64,000 nucleotides of DNA, from assembly GCA_030248225.1 (NCBI GenBank), contig JASANE010028142.1, forward strand, positions 1-64,000, given 5' to 3'. This DNA comes from Trileptium ribeirensis (lineage: Eukaryota; Nematoda; Enoplea; Enoplida; Thoracostomopsidae). How positions within the stretch are numbered: position 1 is the stretch's first letter; each line of letters opens with the position of its first letter. Shown here in pieces: positions 51,101 through 57,100 of the stretch. The translations under genes and the position numbers were made by a program. The notes below the pieces were generated by a model. It saw only the letters and a list, made by a program, of their open reading frames with translations, was not told where the DNA came from and did no database searches.

Positions 51101-54100
51101 TATATTTTTTATAAAACGATTTTGGTATGAGCCAAAAAATGGAATACCCTTTGTTCACTTCACCCCATTCTGTCAGAGTAGTGCGAGAGCCATAATAAGA
51201 AAATGTCTTATATATATAACATACATGCTAACGCTCTGAGGTTTTAGGAGGCAGCAGGGGTCCACGGGAGGAGGTCGTATCAGGAGGGTAGAGGTCCTTG
51301 TGGTGTAATCCTCCAGCGGGTGCCCAAAAATGTGACGACCTCTACGCTGAGGACCGATTTTTGTCAATTTTCACCGTATGCTTACCAAGTTTCTCTAAAA
51401 TATTCCGCGCGCCTTCGGCGCATCTGGGGTGAGGGACGTATCGAGCACCAGGGGGTTGCGGGTACTATCAAGGAGTGGGGAAAGACCAAGGCCTCGGAGG
51501 GGACCGAGGTCTTAGCAGCGTAACCACCTGAACCCCTGCATCGGCATGTATGATATATTGTGTTTTAGAATTACGACAATCCAAACCGAGCTTCATCTTA
51601 TGATAACCTCAATCAGTAAGTTATCAATTTTCATATGTTCTTTAAATATATGAATAAGTTCATCAGAAACTGATCTACGTAGTATCGCAAAAGCAATGGC
51701 GTGTCAGTAAGTATTTACTTACTTGCAAGTAAAGCTAAAAACTTACAAACAGTCTTAAACATAAATAGTACTATTATATACCTAACCAGGTATAGTAATA
51801 AAATAGTGCATTATTTAATTTTTTATATATGATTAGGTATAATACTAAGATATTATACTTATATCGCCGCCTGCTCGTCCTCCCCATGTATCCGTGTCTG
51901 ACGTTTATCGTTGTAGACCACTTAACTACGATTCCACTTAGTTTGGTAATAGCAAGAGGGCATTATTATTAGCCGGTGTTTGATTTCGCGGGCGTTTTCG
52001 GCCTTATCTCGCAATTTCGGGGGGGGGGCCGAGTTGCCCTGACCCCCAGTTTTTGGAAAGGGGTCGGTCGGACCCCCTCACAATTTCTGGGCGGTCGATT
52101 CAAAAGCAGCTGCTTAAAACCCGACCCCCCAGAACTTGTGGGGGGTCCGACCCCCCAGAATTTGTGGGGGGTCCGGCCGACCCCCTCAAAAAACTGGGGA
52201 GGGTCCGAGCTACCCCTCAGACACTGAGGGGTCGGGGCATGTCGACCCCTCCCAGAAATTGAGGGGAAAGCCGAAAACGCCCGCGTCATCAAACACGGTC
52301 TATTGCATGAGTGCAGGGAAGTATCATACTCTTCCCTAATGCACTCTCGGTAATAACAATATCAATAAAGCAGTAGACAATAAAATATAGTTATCCTGTT
52401 GTAAATCGATAGCAGTGCTCAGGTTTGACAAGCGGCAGGGCAACATAGCGAAACTGTGTGACATCGTATGCATCACTGTATTAAAAGGGTCTGTTTATTA
52501 GTATAACCAAGACTGCATTTGGGAAGAGTACGTCATTTCCCAACATTCGAACGTATAGGGTCGGTGGGTATGAGGCACATTTAGAAGGAGAGAAATTTTT
52601 CCGCTTTTGCTCTTCCTCTCTCACATTTAGAAGGAAAGCTAATTTTTCACTTTTGCTCTTACTCTCCCACATTTAGAAGGAGAGCTAATTTTTCACTTTT
52701 GCTATTCCTCTCCCACATTTAGAAGGAGAGCAAATTTTCCACTTTTGCTCTTCCCCTCCCACATTTAGAAGGAAAGCTAACTTTTCACTTTTGCGTTTCC
52801 TCTCCCACAGTTAGAAGGAGAGCAAATTTTTCACTTTTGCTCTTTCTCTCCCACATTTAGAAGGAGAGCAAATTTTCCACTTTTGCTCTTCCCCTCCCAC
52901 ATTTAGAAGGAAATCTAATTTTTCACTTTTGCTCTTCCTCTCCCACATTTAGAAAGAGAACAAATTTTTCAGTTTTGCTCTTCCTCTCCCACATTTAGAA
53001 GGAAATCTAATTTTTCACTTTTGCTCTTCCTCTCCCAGATTTAGAAGGAGAACAAATTTTTCACTTTTGCTCTTCCTCTCCCACGTTTAGAAGGAGAGCA
53101 AATTTTCCACTTTTGCTCTTCCCTTCCCACATTTAGAAGGAGAGCTAATTTTTCACATTTGCTCTTCCTCTCCCACATTTAAAAAGAGAGCAAATTTTCC
53201 ACTTTTGCTCTTCCACTCCCGCATTTAGAAGGAGAACAAACTTTCCACGTTTGCTCTTCTCTTCCAACATTTAGAAGGAAAGCTAATTTTTCACTTTTTG
53301 TCTTCCTCTCCCACATTTAGAAGGAGAGCTAATTTTTCACTTTTGCTGTTCCTCTCCCACATTTAGAAGGAGAGTAAATTTTCCACTTTTGCTCTTCCAC
53401 TCCCGCATTTAGAAGGAGAACAAACTTTCCACGTTTGCTCTTCTCTTCCAACATTTAGAAGGAAAGCTAATTTTTCACTTTTTGTCTTCCTCTCCCACAT
53501 TTAGAAGGAGAGCTAATTTTTCACTTTTGCTCATCCTCTCCCACATTTACAAGGAGAATTGATTTTTCACTTTTGCTCTCCCCTCCCACATTTAAGGAGC
53601 GCAAATTTCCCACTTTAATCTCCCCTATAAGTTTAATTCAACCCCCGCCTCCAACATTCGTCCGATCGCTCTTTGAGCATAAAAATAAAATCTGCACAAC
53701 AGTATTTCTATGTTCGAGTTTGTTTTAAACTGAAGCTGTGGGACAAGAAATTTCTCCTTAAAAGCGAGACAAACTAACGCAAAAAATCAGTCGCGTCAAG
53801 GCATGTAACGTAGTGCCAGACAAGTACCCTTCTTAATGGTACATCATAGACACTGGATAGCAATTTAATAATTGTTGAACGTGAAAGACGTAGCGTGATT
53901 ATGTAATCGTACGCCACAAACTGCTAATTATTAAGAACATGACGTTTGCCGTTCACTCGGAGATATATACGCACGGTTGCGATGAGTTCATCCGAGTGCG
54001 GTAGCACTACACTTAAAATATGTTTCCATGAAATTTAAAAGATGTTTCTTTGAGTTTGCATCGCCAGATATTCTTTTAAAATTCAACGAATATTCCTTGA

Positions 54101-57100
54101 AATTTCAAATAATTGTCTTTTAAACAATTACATATCTTTGAATTTTCAAAAACAATTCTTTGAAATTTCAAGGAATATTCTTTGAATTTTAAAAGAAAAA
54201 ATGGTGGTGCAAAATTCAAAGGAATTTCGTTTAAATTTCATTGAAATTATTTTGGGTGTAGTTCAGGGGCTTAGCCAGAAAATCCAAACTGCGGGAGGGG
54301 GCACCAAGGCTTTCTGGAGGGGCACAAAATCCGAACTGGGGGTACCAAGACTTTCTGAAAGGGGTATAAGTTAGCTGTAAATTGGAACTGGGAGGCCACC
54401 GAGCAAAACTGGGGCCACGACCCTCGGTGGCCCCCTGTTGGCGACACCTCTGGTGTAGTTTAAAAACGAGTAATCTTGACAGCTGGGGCGTACAAATTTT
54501 ACAATTCACCGCAAGCAAGTCAGCAGTTCAATTCAGCAAGTAACTTGTGACATCGTTGTAACATACTTTTATATCAGATGTGCATCCACCAAAACATTTG
54601 AATGTATTGCAATTACAACATATGCACATTACAAAGCTATTGTTTCTATTTACGCAATTTTTACCTATATAAATGGAACTGCACTAATTTATGAAGAATG
54701 AGTGCCTAAAAATTGAAAATACTATAAAGTTTTGTAGAAATTTCATGAAAATTCCACTTTATGTCCTCGAGTATTTCAAGGTACTTGCTTTGCACATTCA
54801 TACATATATATTTTTTACTGCCAACATGAAATGCTAGAATTCAAATTCAGGTCGCTTTTCAAACCTTGTATGCCAAATTTGTGGTTAGTAGTTCTAACCA
54901 CAAACGAGTAAAATGACCTTCTCAATTTTCCCTTTAGGCTTATGCTCTAAACACTTTTAACTGATCGTGCTGTAGGCAATAGGGCCAAACGTTGATAAAT
55001 TAGATTCTGTCCAGAAAACTGTCATATATGCAACGTTTAAAGCCCTTTACTTTCATACAATCAACGAGCCAAATCGAAATTTTAAAACTTGGTGGACTCA
55101 ATTAAAAATGTGACAAAAGTATTAAGGACACAAATTAGAACGCGAAAATAGTAAAAAATTAAAACAAAAAAACAATATTCAATTTATAAAACATTAATAT
55201 GGAGGACTCAATTATAAAATGTGACAAAACTTTTAAGGACGCAAATAAGAACGCGAAAATAGTAAGAAATTAAAACAAAAAAAACAATATTCAATTTATA
55301 AAACATTAATATGGAGGACTCAATTATAAAATGTGACAAAAGTATTAAGGACGCAAATAAGAACGCGAAAATAGTAAGAAATTAAAACAAAAAAAACAAT
55401 ATTCAATTTATAAAACATTAATATGGAGGACTCAATTATAAAGTGTGACAAAAGTATTAAAGACGCAAATAAGAACGTGAAAATAGTAAGAAATTAAAAT
55501 AAAAAAACAATATTCAATTTATAAAACATTAATATGGAGGACTCAATTATAAAATGTGACAAAAGTATTAAGGACGCAAATAAGAACTCGAAAATAGTAA
55601 AAAATTTATAAAACATTAATATGGAGGACTCAGTTATAAAGTGTGACAAAAGTATTAAAGACGCAAATAAGTACGTGAAAATAGTAAGAAATTAAAATAA
55701 AAAAAACAATATTCAATTTATAAAACATTAATATGGAGGACTCAATTATAAAGTGTGACAAAAGTATTAAAGACGCAAATAAGAACGTGAAAATAGTAAG
55801 AAATTAAAATAAAAAAAACAATATTCAATTTATAAAACATTAATATGGAGGACTCAATTATAAAATGTGACAAAAGTATTAAGGACGCAAATAAGAACTC
55901 GAAAATAGTAAAAAATTTATAAAACATTAATATAGAGGACTCAGTTATAAAGTGTGACAAAAGTATTAAAGACGCAAATAAGAACGTGAAAATAGTAAGA
56001 AATTAAAATAAAAAACAATATTCAATTTATAAAACATTAATATGGAGCTGTAATATTATTATTACAAATATATTTTTATTTATTTATAAATGTATTATAT
56101 AATTGTTTTTTATTTATATATTGTTGTTTCAAGGCAAGAACGCGATACAAGAAGAAGACGAAAGCAAAGTAAGAGCAGGATTAAACTTTGTATATATATA
56201 TATGAACACATATATATCTATTAAAGATGGGATTCGAGCTTTACCGCCCAACCCAACCCGACCCGACAACCGTGTCAACCCGACAGGACCCGACTTTGTT
56301 TCTTTTTGAATCACATATAATATATATTCTACAAAATCTAAGACAAGCCTGGTTCAATGGAAGTCTTCAATTATATAGGTTGTTTTATCGCTTCGCCTAT
56401 TTTTCTGGTGATAGTAATAGCTAATTTTGGGATATCAGCCACTTCGCACCCTCATCATGTCGAAAATGTTTGATTTATAATCCAACTAGAATTAATTACA
56501 TGGAATACACATAATTATGTAACAGCGCACCTATTTTGGAAGAGGGGCGTAGCCGTAGTTATCCTACAGAGGGTAACGAAACACCTCTTTCCAAGGTTCA
56601 AGTCATTGCATTGTTATCGGTATTTTATATGGCTATCAATGTGGAAGGAAATATCATACTGAAACGACTGGGCGACGATGTCACAACTAGCCTTGAACTT
56701 TATATTGTAAATTAAGAACAAATAAAAATATATTTAAACTATCTAATTTAAATTTCGAAATTCAAAACCAATGTTATAAATAATGAAATTTGGTGAATTA
56801 AAAACGTAACATAAAACGCAACAAATACATGAGAAAAGATTTTAGAGGATATATGTTCGGTCGTAATTGAAGGGCACATCACGATGCTAAGGCACAATGA
56901 GTAAAAATGCCAAAACGTATCCACTCACTAATGACTTTTGAGAAGTAAAAAAACTGTAATATTTCGAACAATGTCGCGCACGGTTGCCGAACCGAATCAT
57001 CTCACAACAACACTCACAGTGAAACGCATTGATTCAATGACGCTTTGTGGAATATTAGTTATTGATCAAAAAATAACAGTTTTAAAATAAAACAATCAAC

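Noticed and set aside
52001..52270. Overlapping GC-rich open frames on both strands (also 20234-20664)
   Set aside because: They follow the AGTTTCTGGGGGTC-like tandem core of a palindromic MITE and have no protein features.
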